From an uncultured Paracoccaceae bacterium (GTDB taxonomy: Bacteria; Pseudomonadota; Alphaproteobacteria; Rhodobacterales; Rhodobacteraceae), in contig CANNFE010000001.1 of NCBI GenBank assembly GCA_947503775.1, positions 124,001 to 188,000 on the forward strand: a stretch of DNA of 64,000 nt. The letters run 5' to 3'. This document shows positions 33,422 through 42,431 of the stretch, piece by piece (position 1 is the stretch's first letter; every line of letters begins with the position of its first letter). A model generated the notes under the pieces. That model did not search any database, had not been told where the DNA came from, and worked only from the letters and a program-made list of their open reading frames with translations. The position numbers and the translations under genes are program-made.

Positions 33422-34993
33422 TCAGTCCTGTTGGTCTGGGTCGGGCCGCGCTGGGTCCGCGTCGGAGTCGTCGGCCAGATCGCTCGCCGGGTCATTTGCC
33501 GGGTCGGCGTCCACAGGATCGTTAGTCGGATCACCTGTTTGTGCGCTGCCGGTCTTGGTGACGCGGCGCGGGTCGCTGTCGAGCACCAGCCCGAGCGCGT
33601 CGAGCTTGGCGTTGGTGGCTGCGATCTCGGCCAGCACCGCGTCAGGATTTCGCCCTTGCTGGGCGATCACCTCCGCCAGCGTCATGGTGCCTGAGCGGAT
33701 CGACAAGAGGTTGGCCATCGCGTCCTTCTGCGGGTCGACGGCCTCGAATTTCGGCGGCGACCATTCCACTGGCACGTCCGGCGTCGGGATCTGGCCCGCA
33801 GCCCACGCGGCTTCCGTGAACCAGCGCCAGGTGGGCGCGCAGAACATTGGGATAAACAACTGCCATTGCACGGCGTCGATCATCCGGCGGAACTCCACCA
33901 GCCCGGCGCGGATGGACGAGTAATTCACCTGAGACAGATCGCCGGTCAGCAGCTCGTAGGGCACCCGGAACCCGGCCGAGATCGTATGCAGGCTGGCCCG
34001 CTTGTATTCCGCGTATCCGCCAGTGGCCGACGGCTGGTTGAAACGGATGTCCTTCCCGCCACGCGCATAGGCGATCAGCCCCGGTTCGAACTGTTCGACG
34101 CGGTTTCCATCGGCATCCACCACGGAGGGTGCGATGCCCTGCTGAGACTCATCGTCGCCGAAGACGATGGCGGTGACACAGGCCTCGGTCTTCTTGCGGA
34201 CAAGCTCGGCAACCTCGTAGTCGTCAAGGTCACGCAAGGACCGGATCACCGGCGCGCCCCAGGGAACGCCGCGCGCCTGGGTGCGCTGCTTTTCGTAGAC
34301 ATGAGCGATCTCGGTCGCTGGGACCGGACGACTTTGAAGGCCGTTTTGCAGCGCGCCATAGGCATCGCCCGGATGTTCGGCATGCAGCCAGTAGGCCCGA
34401 CGTTTGCCGACCGGGTCGAACTCAATCCCTTGAACCAACCGTCCTGCGCCGAGTGCGCCGGACTTGGTGGCGTCGAGGAAGTCGGCCTCCAGCACCTGTA
34501 ATTGCAGCGGGACGGGCAGACCGTCGGGGGATCGCCGCAGGCGGCGGCGCACCAGCACTTCGCCCGCCTCGACCATCTCGCGGCAGATCAGCGTCTGCAG
34601 GCCATAGAAGTCGAGCTGGCCGTCAGCATCGGCCGTGTCCGACCATTGCGCAAAGAGCGCATCGACCTTGCGGTCCAGTTTGTCATTGCCGCTGGCGGCG
34701 CGCGGCATGATGCCTGCGCCCACGATGTTGTTCACCAGCACCGCCACGGCCTTCGCCGCATGCGGATTGTTGCGCACCAAGTCTCGCATCCGGTCGCGCA
34801 AGAGCGCCCCCGCCACGCCAACCTCGGTGTCGGCGGAAGTCGCCGGCGCACGCCAACCTTCGGTGCGGCGTCCCTTCGCCGCGCCATCATAGCCACGCGT
34901 CAAGGTTTCAAACGCCTGCCTGGCAAGAACGCGACGGGCCGCAGCGCGCGGAGCCACCGTGGCAATCGCATGGTCAAACCAGTTGGCTGACAT
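33422..34993 (-). CDS. Portal protein, lambda family
   Basis: 523 residues, the 12-fold portal vertex. Seen: LLRDRMRDLVRNNPHAAKAVAVLVNNIVG, typical of lambda gpB-like portals, QTLICREMVEAGEVLVRRRLR, ARGVPWGAPVIRSLRDLDDYEVAELVRKK, and NYSSIRAGLVEFRRMIDAVQW (landmarks given in part). The C-terminus is a long Asp/Pro-rich tail (DPTNDPVDADPANDP). It directly abuts the gpW-like gene. Confidence 0.9.
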   Translation of the reverse strand: MSANWFDHAIATVAPRAAARRVLARQAFETLTRGYDGAAKGRRTEGWRAPATSADTEVGVAGALLRDRMRDLVRNNPHAAKAVAVLVNNIVGAGIMPRAASGNDKLDRKVDALFAQWSDTADADGQLDFYGLQTLICREMVEAGEVLVRRRLRRSPDGLPVPLQLQVLEADFLDATKSGALGAGRLVQGIEFDPVGKRRAYWLHAEHPGDAYGALQNGLQSRPVPATEIAHVYEKQRTQARGVPWGAPVIRSLRDLDDYEVAELVRKKTEACVTAIVFGDDESQQGIAPSVVDADGNRVEQFEPGLIAYARGGKDIRFNQPSATGGYAEYKRASLHTISAGFRVPYELLTGDLSQVNYSSIRAGLVEFRRMIDAVQWQLFIPMFCAPTWRWFTEAAWAAGQIPTPDVPVEWSPPKFEAVDPQKDAMANLLSIRSGTMTLAEVIAQQGRNPDAVLAEIAATNAKLDALGLVLDSDPRRVTKTGSAQTGDPTNDPVDADPANDPASDLADDSDADPARPDPDQQD

Positions 34994-35202
34994 CAGCGAT
35001 CTCCGCGGCTAAAGCCCGCGAGCCCGGCGACCGGCAGTGGCCGTGTGGTGCCCGCGATGGCGCGTTCGATGGTGCGGATGCGCGCCAGGAGATCCTCGGC
35101 CGAGCCATAGTCCACGGATTTTCCGTCATAGCTGACCCGGGTCGTGCCGCTGGCATAGGCCCGGCGCAGCGCCGAGAGCTCGGTTTCCGTCCAGTCCGTC
35201 AT
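34993..35202 (-). CDS. gpW-like head-tail connector protein
   Basis: 69 residues: TETELSALRRAYASGTTRVSYDGKSVDYGSAEDLLARI (landmark), a helix-strand-strand-helix pattern as in lambda gpW, which plugs the portal. The start at 35202 has GGAGGAT about ten bases upstream. A Met at 35214 would leave no gap to the ribosome site. It sits between terminase and portal, the lambda W position. Confidence 0.8.
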   Translation of the reverse strand: MTDWTETELSALRRAYASGTTRVSYDGKSVDYGSAEDLLARIRTIERAIAGTTRPLPVAGLAGFSRGDR

Positions 35203-35204
35203 GT

Positions 35205-37208
35205 TCAAAACCATCCTCCGCGCCGTCCGAGCCAATCGGATCGACGTTTGCCCTGCGACGTCTGCGCTTGCCTGTTGATCTGCCCTGCGGGATCCGCAGA
35301 GGCGTCGGCGACCCCAAGCTGATCCTCGAGGTCGCGCCATTTCTCGTCGGTCCAGCGATCCGCGCCCGCGATCCAGGCGGCGGCGCGGGCATAGACGCGG
35401 CAGTCCAGCGCCTCGTTCCGCTCGCGTAGCTTCTGCCATTCCAGCCGGGCGAAGCCGCGCTTGGTGCGAACGGTGACCAACTGCTCAGCCACGAACTGCT
35501 TCAGCCATTCATTCTCGACCCAATGCGGCAGGTGGACCGTGCCGGGTGAGAATGCTGCGCCGTCAGCGCGTTCCTCCTCGGTTGGCCGTTCAAGCCGCAG
35601 GAACCGATAGGTCTCGGCCTTGAAGGTCGATACCGCCACGGTCCAGAGGCGTGCGCCCCGGCGTAACCGCTTGCCGCCCTCGGTCGCATCCACGAAAGTC
35701 GGCCCCGACACCGGGCTTGCCCGATTGAATCCTTCGACGCCTTTCACGGGGGCCACCTGTGCAAAACCTTGCGCCCGCGACCAGCCGTAGACCGCCGGGG
35801 CCTCGTACCCGGTGTCGATGGCAAGCCGCGCGATCTTCAGATGTGCGCCACGCTCATGTGGCCAGGTCCGACCGAGCAGTTCGGTCAGGTCGCCCCAAGC
35901 CTCATGCCGGTCGGGACCGCCTTCGATCACGATGTGATCGACCAGCCAGCTTTCCAGGCCGCGGCCCCAGGCCCAGACATCGATCTCGATCCGGTCTTTC
36001 TGAACGTCGGCCCCGGCGGTCAGAAACAGCCCGCCCGCGGGAACCATGCCCGGTTTCCAGCGCTCGCGCCGGTCGTAGAGCCTTTGCCAGTCCGGCGCTT
36101 CACCCGTCTCGACCCACGTCTCGCCGAGGATCGTGTTTCGGAATGCCTTGATCGCTTCGTCCGATCCTTGCGCCGCATCCCACGCCCGCACGATCCGCTC
36201 CCAGCTGAGCCAGCCAATGGGCGAATAAAGCGCCGAGAGATGATAGCCGACAGTATTAGGGTCGGCCGCCGTGGCGGTAGCGCGCCATTCACCAGCCTCC
36301 AGCATCGCCGTCTTGTGATATTCGGCGATGGGCGTCTCACAGCGCTCGCAGTGATATTCCGCCGTCTCCGGGCGTCCCTTCTGCCAGCGAAGTCGCTCGA
36401 ACTTCATCCATTGTTCCTGACCGCAATGCGGGCACGGCACGAAGAATCGCCGCTGGTCGCTTGCCTCGAATTCCCGCTCAATGCGCGACAGCCCCCGGAT
36501 CGTCGGCGTCGAGACCAGGAACACCTTGCGTCGATGCGCGAAGGTCAGCGACCTCGCTTCCGCCAGCGTAACCGGGTCGCCTTCCTCGTCGGCCGAGGCC
36601 GGATAGGCGTCGACCTCGTCGAGGAAGATGTAGCGCGCCGGGGTGGACCGCAGCCCGACCGCCGAGTTCGCGCCCGTCATGATCAGGATGCCGCCCGCGA
36701 ATTCCTTCGACAGCATGGTGTTGCCCGCGTCGCGCGAACGGGCGGGTTTGACCCGCTCGCGCAGCTCCGGGCTTTCATCAATCAGCGGATCGATCCGCTG
36801 TCGCGAGTTGCGCTTGGCCAGTTCCACGGTCGGCTGGACCGCCAGCATCGGCCCCGGCGCCTGGTGGATCGCAAAGCCAATCCAGTTGTTGCCTGCCTCG
36901 GTCGCGCCAACCTGCGCGGCCTTCATGAACACGATCCGCTGCGTTGGATCGCCGGGCGACAGCCGATCCATTATTTCGCCCATGTAGGGCGTGCGTGCTG
37001 TGCGATACCGCCCAGGTTCTGCCGAAGCGCGCCCCGAAAGCATCCGATGCCGGTCCGCCCATTCGGAAACGGTCAGGTCCGCATCCGGCGTGAGGCCAGC
37101 ACCCCAGGCGCGCAGGATTTCCGCAGCGCCGTCGAAATCCAGCACATCGTCCGTGTCACCGGAGATCAGGTTTGACCTCGGCAAGATCGTCGAGCTGGGC
37201 ACGGACAT
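35205..37208 (-). CDS. Terminase large subunit (GpA family)
   Basis: 667 residues, the packaging motor and nuclease. Seen: EWADRHRMLSGRASAEPGRYRTARTPYMGEIMDRLSPGDP (landmark, family hallmark), Walker A-like MKAAQVGATEAGNN, Walker B-like IFLDEVDAYP, the zinc-finger-like PCPHCGQEQ with YHCERC, and nuclease-domain GADVQKDRIEIDVWAWG. It overlaps the presumed small subunit by 53 nt, and the start may be somewhat downstream of 37208. Confidence 0.9.
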   Translation of the reverse strand: MSVPSSTILPRSNLISGDTDDVLDFDGAAEILRAWGAGLTPDADLTVSEWADRHRMLSGRASAEPGRYRTARTPYMGEIMDRLSPGDPTQRIVFMKAAQVGATEAGNNWIGFAIHQAPGPMLAVQPTVELAKRNSRQRIDPLIDESPELRERVKPARSRDAGNTMLSKEFAGGILIMTGANSAVGLRSTPARYIFLDEVDAYPASADEEGDPVTLAEARSLTFAHRRKVFLVSTPTIRGLSRIEREFEASDQRRFFVPCPHCGQEQWMKFERLRWQKGRPETAEYHCERCETPIAEYHKTAMLEAGEWRATATAADPNTVGYHLSALYSPIGWLSWERIVRAWDAAQGSDEAIKAFRNTILGETWVETGEAPDWQRLYDRRERWKPGMVPAGGLFLTAGADVQKDRIEIDVWAWGRGLESWLVDHIVIEGGPDRHEAWGDLTELLGRTWPHERGAHLKIARLAIDTGYEAPAVYGWSRAQGFAQVAPVKGVEGFNRASPVSGPTFVDATEGGKRLRRGARLWTVAVSTFKAETYRFLRLERPTEEERADGAAFSPGTVHLPHWVENEWLKQFVAEQLVTVRTKRGFARLEWQKLRERNEALDCRVYARAAAWIAGADRWTDEKWRDLEDQLGVADASADPAGQINRQAQTSQGKRRSDWLGRRGGWF

Positions 37209-37716
37209 GTTTCTCCAGAACCTTCTGCATCGCGGCGGGCTCCACTCCCAGATCGGCCGCCATCAGCGCCGCCGCGCGGGCGGGCCAGTTGACCCAGACA
37301 TCGCGCTCCTGCCGCGCCAGCCGGAAGACCAGCGACAGCGCACGTGCCCGGTCGATCAGCTCGCCTTTCAGCTTCTGCAGCCGGATGCGCCGCTCCTGCG
37401 CCTTCAGCACCTCGTTCGCCGTTTTCGCCTGCAGGAAGGTGGTGCCGCTACCGACCGGCGGTGCCGCCAACCCCTGTTCGCGCAGGGTTTCTCCCACGGC
37501 GGAGACCGCCGCCTCCGGGACAGGTTTGAGTTTCGGCTGCGGCGCTTTGCGGGTCTTGGATGGATCGGTCGCCTCAGCGCGAAGGGCATCACTGGCCACC
37601 GCGTCGATACTGCCATCGCCATGCTGCACCAGCCGCCCCGTCGCCTTGGCCTTCTGGATCGCGCCGCGTGAGAGGCCGACGCGGGCGGCGTATTGGCGCT
37701 CACTCAGACCCTCCAT
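37156..37716 (-). CDS. Terminase small subunit-like (DUF1441/Nu1 type)
   Basis: 186 residues. Seen: an N-terminal winged-helix/HTH MEGLSERQYAARVGLSRGAI (residues 1-20) that would bind the packaging site, a basic linker, and a C-terminal helical part (LKAQERRIRLQKLKGELIDRARA, then VWVNWPARAAALMAADL). The position before the GpA terminase fits lambda Nu1. The ATG at 37716 faces a divergent plus-strand gene, so 37717-37827 should hold promoters for both directions. Confidence 0.75.
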   Translation of the reverse strand: MEGLSERQYAARVGLSRGAIQKAKATGRLVQHGDGSIDAVASDALRAEATDPSKTRKAPQPKLKPVPEAAVSAVGETLREQGLAAPPVGSGTTFLQAKTANEVLKAQERRIRLQKLKGELIDRARALSLVFRLARQERDVWVNWPARAAALMAADLGVEPAAMQKVLEKHVRAQLDDLAEVKPDLR

Positions 37717-37827
37717 TGCGCGCTCCGATTATCATTTAAAATCATGTGCTTATGTAGTTGATAAGCCTCCGTACCAGAGCGAACGTGGTTCCACGAAAAC
37801 GATGCAACTCACAACGGAGCCGCCACG

Positions 37828-38097
37828 ATGACCCGCCTGAACCCGATCACCACACCCCGCCACCAGCTGCGCGCCGAGAAGGCTGCGCGGAACAAGGAGG
37901 CGGCATTGAACGCCTTCATCGGCAAGAAAGCCGAGATCGACGAGGCGCTGGCGCGCTTGGCAAACCTCAGCGACGACCACTTCAACGCCCACCCCGACGA
38001 GATCGACTGGGGCCATGTCGGCACCCTTGAGCACTACGCCAGCCTCCTGAAGCGCATCACCGACAGCGCATTCAACGAAGGCGAGCACGCGGAGTGA
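37828..38097 (+). CDS. Small phage protein of unknown function
   Basis: 89 residues, helical, charged (RHQLRAEKAARNKEAALNAFIGKKAEIDEAL). ACGGAGCC lies before the ATG. First of three small plus-strand genes divergent from the terminase. No family recognised. Confidence 0.6.
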   Translation: MTRLNPITTPRHQLRAEKAARNKEAALNAFIGKKAEIDEALARLANLSDDHFNAHPDEIDWGHVGTLEHYASLLKRITDSAFNEGEHAE

Positions 38098-38102
38098 GCA
38101 CC

Positions 38103-38321
38103 ATGGAAACCAGCACCATCCGATTGCCGATCCGCAAGCTACCCGATCACTTCGACCGAAGCCGTATCACCACTGTCCTCGACGAAATCGAAGGCGCCCT
38201 GATGGACGATGGCGGCGTTTATGTCCGCGCCTACGCCGACAGCATGACGATCACCATCGAGGTGCCGACCAATCAGCTGATCGATGCGGCAACCTGCCTA
38301 AAGAACCTAGACCTTATCTGA
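38103..38321 (+). CDS. Small phage protein of unknown function
   Basis: 72 residues, alpha/beta (PDHFDRSRITTVLDEIEGAL then VYVRAYADSMTITIEVP). The ATG at 38103 has GGAG eight bases upstream. A GTG at 38094 overlapping the previous stop is the alternative start. It follows the gene at 37828 and is probably co-transcribed. No family recognised. Confidence 0.55.
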   Translation: METSTIRLPIRKLPDHFDRSRITTVLDEIEGALMDDGGVYVRAYADSMTITIEVPTNQLIDAATCLKNLDLI

Positions 38322-38410
38322 ACCGCGCGAACGCGCAGACCTGCCCCGCATGCGCGGGCTCGTCACGGTAGAAGGGTCGCATTCCGCGCCCCCGATGACC
38401 GGAGACAACC

Positions 38411-38653
38411 ATGGCCAAGAATTCCACTCCCACAACAACCGATGCGGCACCGCGCCAGACCAAGCAGCAGATCATGATCGATCTCCTGCGGCGGCCCGAA
38501 GGCGCGGGCATCGAAGAGATCACCGCCGCAACCGGATGGCAGTCGCACACGGTGCGCGGCGCATTGTCCGGCGCGCTGAAGAAGAAGCTAGGCCTCGAGA
38601 TCACCTCGAAGAAGGTCGAGGGGCTCGGACGGGTCTATCGTATCGTGCGCTGA
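38411..38653 (+). CDS. DUF3489 small DNA-binding-like protein
   Basis: 80 residues, a compact winged helix-turn-helix: TKQQIMIDLLRRPEGAGIEEITAATGWQSHTVRGALSGALKKKLGL (landmark, residues 17-62) then VEGLGRVYRI. It matches DUF3489. These occur in alphaproteobacterial phages and islands and may regulate early genes. Last of the three plus-strand genes; the 3' end overlaps the convergent gene by 19 nt. Confidence 0.82.
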   Translation: MAKNSTPTTTDAAPRQTKQQIMIDLLRRPEGAGIEEITAATGWQSHTVRGALSGALKKKLGLEITSKKVEGLGRVYRIVR

Positions 38654-38937
38654 TTTCGATCCGGCGCACCGCTGAAATCACGACTATAAGGAAGCCGTCG
38701 CCGTGTAAGCGGCGGCTTCGTCTTTCTCACCCGGATCGCCTCGAAGAACCGCCGCAGCACATAGGACCGCGCAACGCTCACCACCGTGAACACCGCGCCC
38801 ATCTTAAGGTTCTGCGCCAGCGTCGTATGCAGCCCGAAGATCGGGAAGATCAGAATTTGTGTAGCGACAGCGACGCCGTAGCCCACGATCACATTGGCGA
38901 CGGACTCCACCAGCGACATGAGGCGCGACTGCTTCAT
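38635..38937 (-). CDS. Small phage membrane protein (DUF7220-like)
   Basis: 100 residues with two hydrophobic helices (VESVANVIVGYGVAVATQIL and NLKMGAVFTVVSVARSYVL) and a basic tail. Similar genes are common next to the cytosine methyltransferase in related phages. It is 9 nt downstream of that gene's stop. Function unknown. Confidence 0.65.
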   Translation of the reverse strand: MKQSRLMSLVESVANVIVGYGVAVATQILIFPIFGLHTTLAQNLKMGAVFTVVSVARSYVLRRFFEAIRVRKTKPPLTRRRLPYSRDFSGAPDRNQRTIR

Positions 38938-38946
38938 GCCGCCACC

Positions 38947-40128
38947 TCATCCATCGGCCAGCAGTTCAGCTGCAAGAGTTCGCAGCGCATGCGCTGCAAC
39001 CAAGGGGACCACGCCGTTGCCACAGAGGCGAAGCCGGTCCACCCGCTGGGCCAGCCCATCAGCGCCTCGACGAACAGCGGGTTCAAGGTCCGGCGCTGCT
39101 CGGAAGTATCGTTCCCAGCCATCGGCGTCACCAGGACCTGGCGGCCAAGCAGGCCGTTGACCGGCGTATTCGCCAATGTCGTCGCCCCATCCTTGTGATC
39201 CCGCGCGGTGGGCGTCATCCACATGCGGCTGGCATGGGTCAGATCCGCTGTCTTGCGGTTGCCAGCACTCGGCTTGCAGCCGTCGTTGGCCATCGGCGTC
39301 GGTCAATCCCGCGCCATGCCGTCCAGACCCTTCTCGTGCTTCCGGTCTCCGCCCCGGCTCCGGAAGCTGTCGGTTTGCGGCGTCGGCCACATCGCGGCGC
39401 TGGTTGCCAGGTTCATCCCATGCTTGCCTGCTTCTTGCGAGGGCGTTGGTTTCGTCTGCCGGTTCTCGTTCGCACTTGCCCTCGGCGTCGGCCACATTCG
39501 CAGAATTTCCGTTCGGTTCCCGCCACTCGAGCGGGTCCCAGAGCAAGCGCGCGGGGTCGGCCAGTTCGTCACCTTCGCGAATGGCGAGGATGAACAGGCG
39601 CTCCCGTTTGTGAGGCGCACCGACTTCCGCCGCCGTAAAGAGGCCTGCCGCAAGCTTGTAGCCCATGCCGACCAATCCGCCGGCGACTTCGGGGAAACCG
39701 AGGCGGAGATGATGGGCGACATTCTCGAGGAACACGAACGGCGGCTCGACCTCGCCGATGATGCGGGCGACATGGGGCCAGAGGTGGCGCGGGTCATCGG
39801 CGCCCCTGCGCTTTCCCGCGACCGAGAACGGCTGGCACGGATATCCCGCAGTGACGATGTCCACCGTGTCGCGCCATGGTCGGCCATCGAAGGTTCCAAC
39901 GTCGTCCCAGACAACAGCCTGATCCAGGGCCGCGTCTTCCATCCGCGCCACGAGAGTGGCTGCGGCGAAGGTTTCCCGTTCGACATGGCCCACAGTTCGA
40001 TATGCAGGGATGGCGATGGAGAGCCCGAGGTCGATGCCGCCTGCGCCTGAGCAAAGCGAGAGGCCGAACAGACATGCGTTCTCGTTTCCGGAAGCGCGTC
40101 CGGAGGAAGATAAAGCCAGGTCATGCAT
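38947..40128 (-). CDS. DNA (cytosine-5) methyltransferase
   Basis: 393 residues. Seen: motif I FGLSLCSGAGGIDLGL (21-36), motif IV with the catalytic Cys in YPCQPFS (96-102), motif VI FLENV, and motif VIII KRERLF. It methylates cytosine in DNA, probably protecting phage DNA from host restriction. The specificity region is long, and its target cannot be read. The ATG at 40128 is chosen because the 34 residues upstream in the longer frame belong to the neighbouring gene. The C-terminus ends LRLCGNGVVPLVAAHALR, the usual motif X. Confidence 0.9.
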   Translation of the reverse strand: MHDLALSSSGRASGNENACLFGLSLCSGAGGIDLGLSIAIPAYRTVGHVERETFAAATLVARMEDAALDQAVVWDDVGTFDGRPWRDTVDIVTAGYPCQPFSVAGKRRGADDPRHLWPHVARIIGEVEPPFVFLENVAHHLRLGFPEVAGGLVGMGYKLAAGLFTAAEVGAPHKRERLFILAIREGDELADPARLLWDPLEWREPNGNSANVADAEGKCEREPADETNALARSRQAWDEPGNQRRDVADAANRQLPEPGRRPEAREGSGRHGAGLTDADGQRRLQAECWQPQDSGSDPCQPHVDDAHRAGSQGWGDDIGEYAGQRPAWPPGPGDADGWERYFRAAPDLEPAVRRGADGLAQRVDRLRLCGNGVVPLVAAHALRTLAAELLADG

Positions 40129-40132
40129 CGCC

Positions 40133-41386
40133 TCACGCGTCTTTGGTCTTGATTTTGTTGAAGGTCTCGCCCGAGCCGGAGAGAACAGCATCCTTGCCGG
40201 TGAACTGCTGCCAGCGTTCCACGGCGACATCGACGTAAGCCGGATTGAGTTCGATCCCGTAGCAGACGCGACCCGTCGTTTCGGCCGCGATCAGCGTGGT
40301 GCCTGATCCCATGAAGGGCTCGTAGACGGCTTGACCCAGGCTGGAATTGTTCAGGATCGGTCGGCGCATGCATTCGACGGGCTTCTGCGTCCCGTGAACC
40401 GTTTCGGCATCCTGATCCTTGTTTGCGATCTGCCAGAGCGTCGTCTGTTTGCGATCACCCGCCCAATGGCCCTTGCCGGTTTTTTTCACGGCATAGAGGC
40501 ACGGCTCGTGCTGCCAGTGATAATCGCCGCGGCTCAGCACCAAGCGATCCTTGGCCCAGATGATCTGGGATCGGACGTTGAAGCCTGAGGCCTCAAGGCT
40601 GTTGGCAACCGTGGTTGCATGCAGCGCGCCGTGCCAGACATAGGCCACATCGCCCGGGAACAGCGCCCAGGCCTCGCGCCAGTCAGCGCGATCATCATTC
40701 AGCACCTTGCCGGTGCGCTTGGTCGTGGCGGCGACTGCCTTGTTCCGCCAGCCAGGATCGTATTCGACCCCATAGGGCGGATCGGTAACCATCAGGAGCG
40801 GCTTCACATCACCCAGTAGCCGCTCGACATCGGTGACCACGGTGGCGTCACCGCAAAGCAACCGATGCTTGCCAAGCAGCCAGAGATCGCCAGGGCGGCT
40901 GATCGGGGTCTCGGGCGCCTCCGGAACATCATCCTCGCCCTCTCGGGACGCGGCCTCAGGGTCGACATCTCCGGCCAACAGCGCCTCGAGTTCAGCGTCT
41001 TCGAAGCCAATGAGCGACAGGTCGTAATCTTCAGCCAGCAGGTCATTCAGTTCGACCGAGAGAAGCGCCTCATCCCATGTCCCGAGTTCCGTCAGCTTGT
41101 TGTCCGCGATCCGGTACGCCCGGCGCTGCGCCTCGGTCAGATGCCCCAACACGATCACCGGCGCTTCGGTCAGCCCGAGTTGCGTTGCGGCCAGCACCCG
41201 GCCATGGCCCGCGATCAGCTCGCCGTCGTCTGCAACCAGACAGGGAACGGTCCAGCCGAACTCTGCCATGCTGGCGGCAATCTTCGCGACCTGGTCGGGG
41301 CCATGCAGCTTAGCGTTCTTCGCATAGGGCTGGAGCTTGGCCAGCGGCCACGTCTCGATCGCGTCCGGGGCGAAGCTCAGCGTCAT
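40133..41386 (-). CDS. ParB-domain DNA methyltransferase (N6-adenine/N4-cytosine type)
   Basis: 417 residues. The N-terminal ~100 residues are a ParB/sulfiredoxin-like domain (LQPYAKNAKLHGPDQVAKI, AGHGRVLAATQLG). The methyltransferase follows with DPPYG (202-206) and, near the end, PFMGSGTTLIAAE, the SAM-binding motif in the beta-class order. Such ParB-MTase fusions are frequent in alphaproteobacterial phages and gene islands. The ATG at 41386 sits just inside a long non-coding repeat region. It overlaps nothing upstream and is 4 nt before the cytosine methyltransferase start. Confidence 0.88.
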   Translation of the reverse strand: MTLSFAPDAIETWPLAKLQPYAKNAKLHGPDQVAKIAASMAEFGWTVPCLVADDGELIAGHGRVLAATQLGLTEAPVIVLGHLTEAQRRAYRIADNKLTELGTWDEALLSVELNDLLAEDYDLSLIGFEDAELEALLAGDVDPEAASREGEDDVPEAPETPISRPGDLWLLGKHRLLCGDATVVTDVERLLGDVKPLLMVTDPPYGVEYDPGWRNKAVAATTKRTGKVLNDDRADWREAWALFPGDVAYVWHGALHATTVANSLEASGFNVRSQIIWAKDRLVLSRGDYHWQHEPCLYAVKKTGKGHWAGDRKQTTLWQIANKDQDAETVHGTQKPVECMRRPILNNSSLGQAVYEPFMGSGTTLIAAETTGRVCYGIELNPAYVDVAVERWQQFTGKDAVLSGSGETFNKIKTKDA

Positions 41387-41788
41387 GATGTCGGTTCGCC
41401 TCAATGGGGTGGACCCCTGGACTCCGGACACCGGCAGCCAGCCTGGACTCCGCAAAGGGTCCAGCGGCCACCGGACGTGTCCGGGTCCAAGAGTTTGTTT
41501 TATTATGGTTTTCAGCAGATCGCGGGTGGATGCCCGCCGGGGTGGCTTCCCAAAAAACCGGCCCTGTCGCTGGCGATATTGCGCGCTTCGCCCGCCCGTA
41601 TAGGTTTACGGCCAGGAAGGACCCGTGAATTCAGTGGGTTAGCGGCTTGGACCCCAGCTGGACCCTTTGGTGGACCCCTGAAGCCAGCTGCGAGGCCTCT
41701 GCCTACGCGCTCCTCTCCCGAGTATATCCAATTTGTAGCCTCTCAACCGGAAACTGTAACCCTTTGCGATGTCTCACTGAAAATTCTG
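41387..41788. repeat. Intergenic region with clustered GGACCC/GGGTCC motifs
   Basis: A 402-nt gap without a supported gene. GGACCC or its complement occurs seven times, at 41411, 41458, 41483, 41619, 41649, 41660 and 41672, and the last three form a tight run. CCGGAC and GTCCGG form an inverted pair at 41471-41484. It carries the promoter region of the methyltransferase gene. It could be a protein-binding array. Nothing else is visible. Confidence 0.6.
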
Positions 41789-42235
41789 TCACAGGACGAT
41801 TTTTCTTGACAGGTTGTTCGCGTTCTCGACCACGAAACGCCGTGACCGCTTCAAAGGCGGCACGCGACCATTGAGCCGCCAGGTGATCAGCGCGAGGCCG
41901 TATTGCCAATGGCGATTGGCTGCCGGGCGGCTGATCCCCATCTCCCAGCAGATCGACTTCCAAGCCGTGCGTTCGGCACGCAGCCAGACAATCCGGGCAT
42001 CATCCCGTTCCAGCCAGCGCAGCCAGAGCAACGCCTCCTCGGCTTCGGTGATCTGGCGCGGACCCGGCCGGGGCCGACGCATCTGGGGCTCCTGACCAAC
42101 CTTGTCCGCGAAGCTGTGGAAATACTCAGGCCATGCGTTGAAGAAGCCCTGCGGCATGACGCCGGGCAAGGTGCGGAAGACATCGGCCGCGCTCTCCAGC
42201 CGGTCCTCCACACGTGTGGTTGTCCAATCACCCAT
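41789..42235 (-). CDS. DUF6362-like phage protein
   Basis: 148 residues. Seen: RVEDRLESAADVFRTLPGVMPQGFFNAWPEYFHSFADKVGQEP (landmark, residues 8-50), EAEEALLWLRWLERDDARIVWLRAERTAWK, and a C-terminal helix-turn-helix-like WEMGISRPAANRHWQYGL. It matches the DUF6362 pattern found in alphaproteobacterial prophages and may bind DNA. The ATG at 42235 overlaps the next gene by 8 nt. Confidence 0.72.
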   Translation of the reverse strand: MGDWTTTRVEDRLESAADVFRTLPGVMPQGFFNAWPEYFHSFADKVGQEPQMRRPRPGPRQITEAEEALLWLRWLERDDARIVWLRAERTAWKSICWEMGISRPAANRHWQYGLALITWRLNGRVPPLKRSRRFVVENANNLSRKIVL

Positions 42236-42431
42236 GGCGTGCCTCCCGTTCCAGTTTGCCGTAGAGACGCTCGCCAAGCTGGCGCACCAATTCGCGTTCA
42301 GGCCAGGTGAGCCGGTCATCGTCGACGGCGACGGCCAACAGCCCCTGTTCCTTCCAACCGTCCCGTTTGACCTCGTCGGGGTGGCGGCGTTGGCCGCCAT
42401 AGCCTTTGGGCGTGAAGCGCATGCCGGTCAT
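42228..42431 (-). CDS. Small phage protein of unknown function
   Basis: 67 residues, basic, with a conserved look GQRRHPDEVKRDGW and LVAVDDDRLTWPERELVRQLGERL-type helix. It overlaps both neighbours by 4-8 nt, so it lies in a translationally coupled chain. No family recognised. Confidence 0.55.
   Translation of the reverse strand: MTGMRFTPKGYGGQRRHPDEVKRDGWKEQGLLAVAVDDDRLTWPERELVRQLGERLYGKLEREARHG

Noticed and set aside
38635-40128. Methyltransferases as a full restriction-modification pair
   Set aside because: No restriction endonuclease gene adjoins them; they look like solitary phage modification enzymes.
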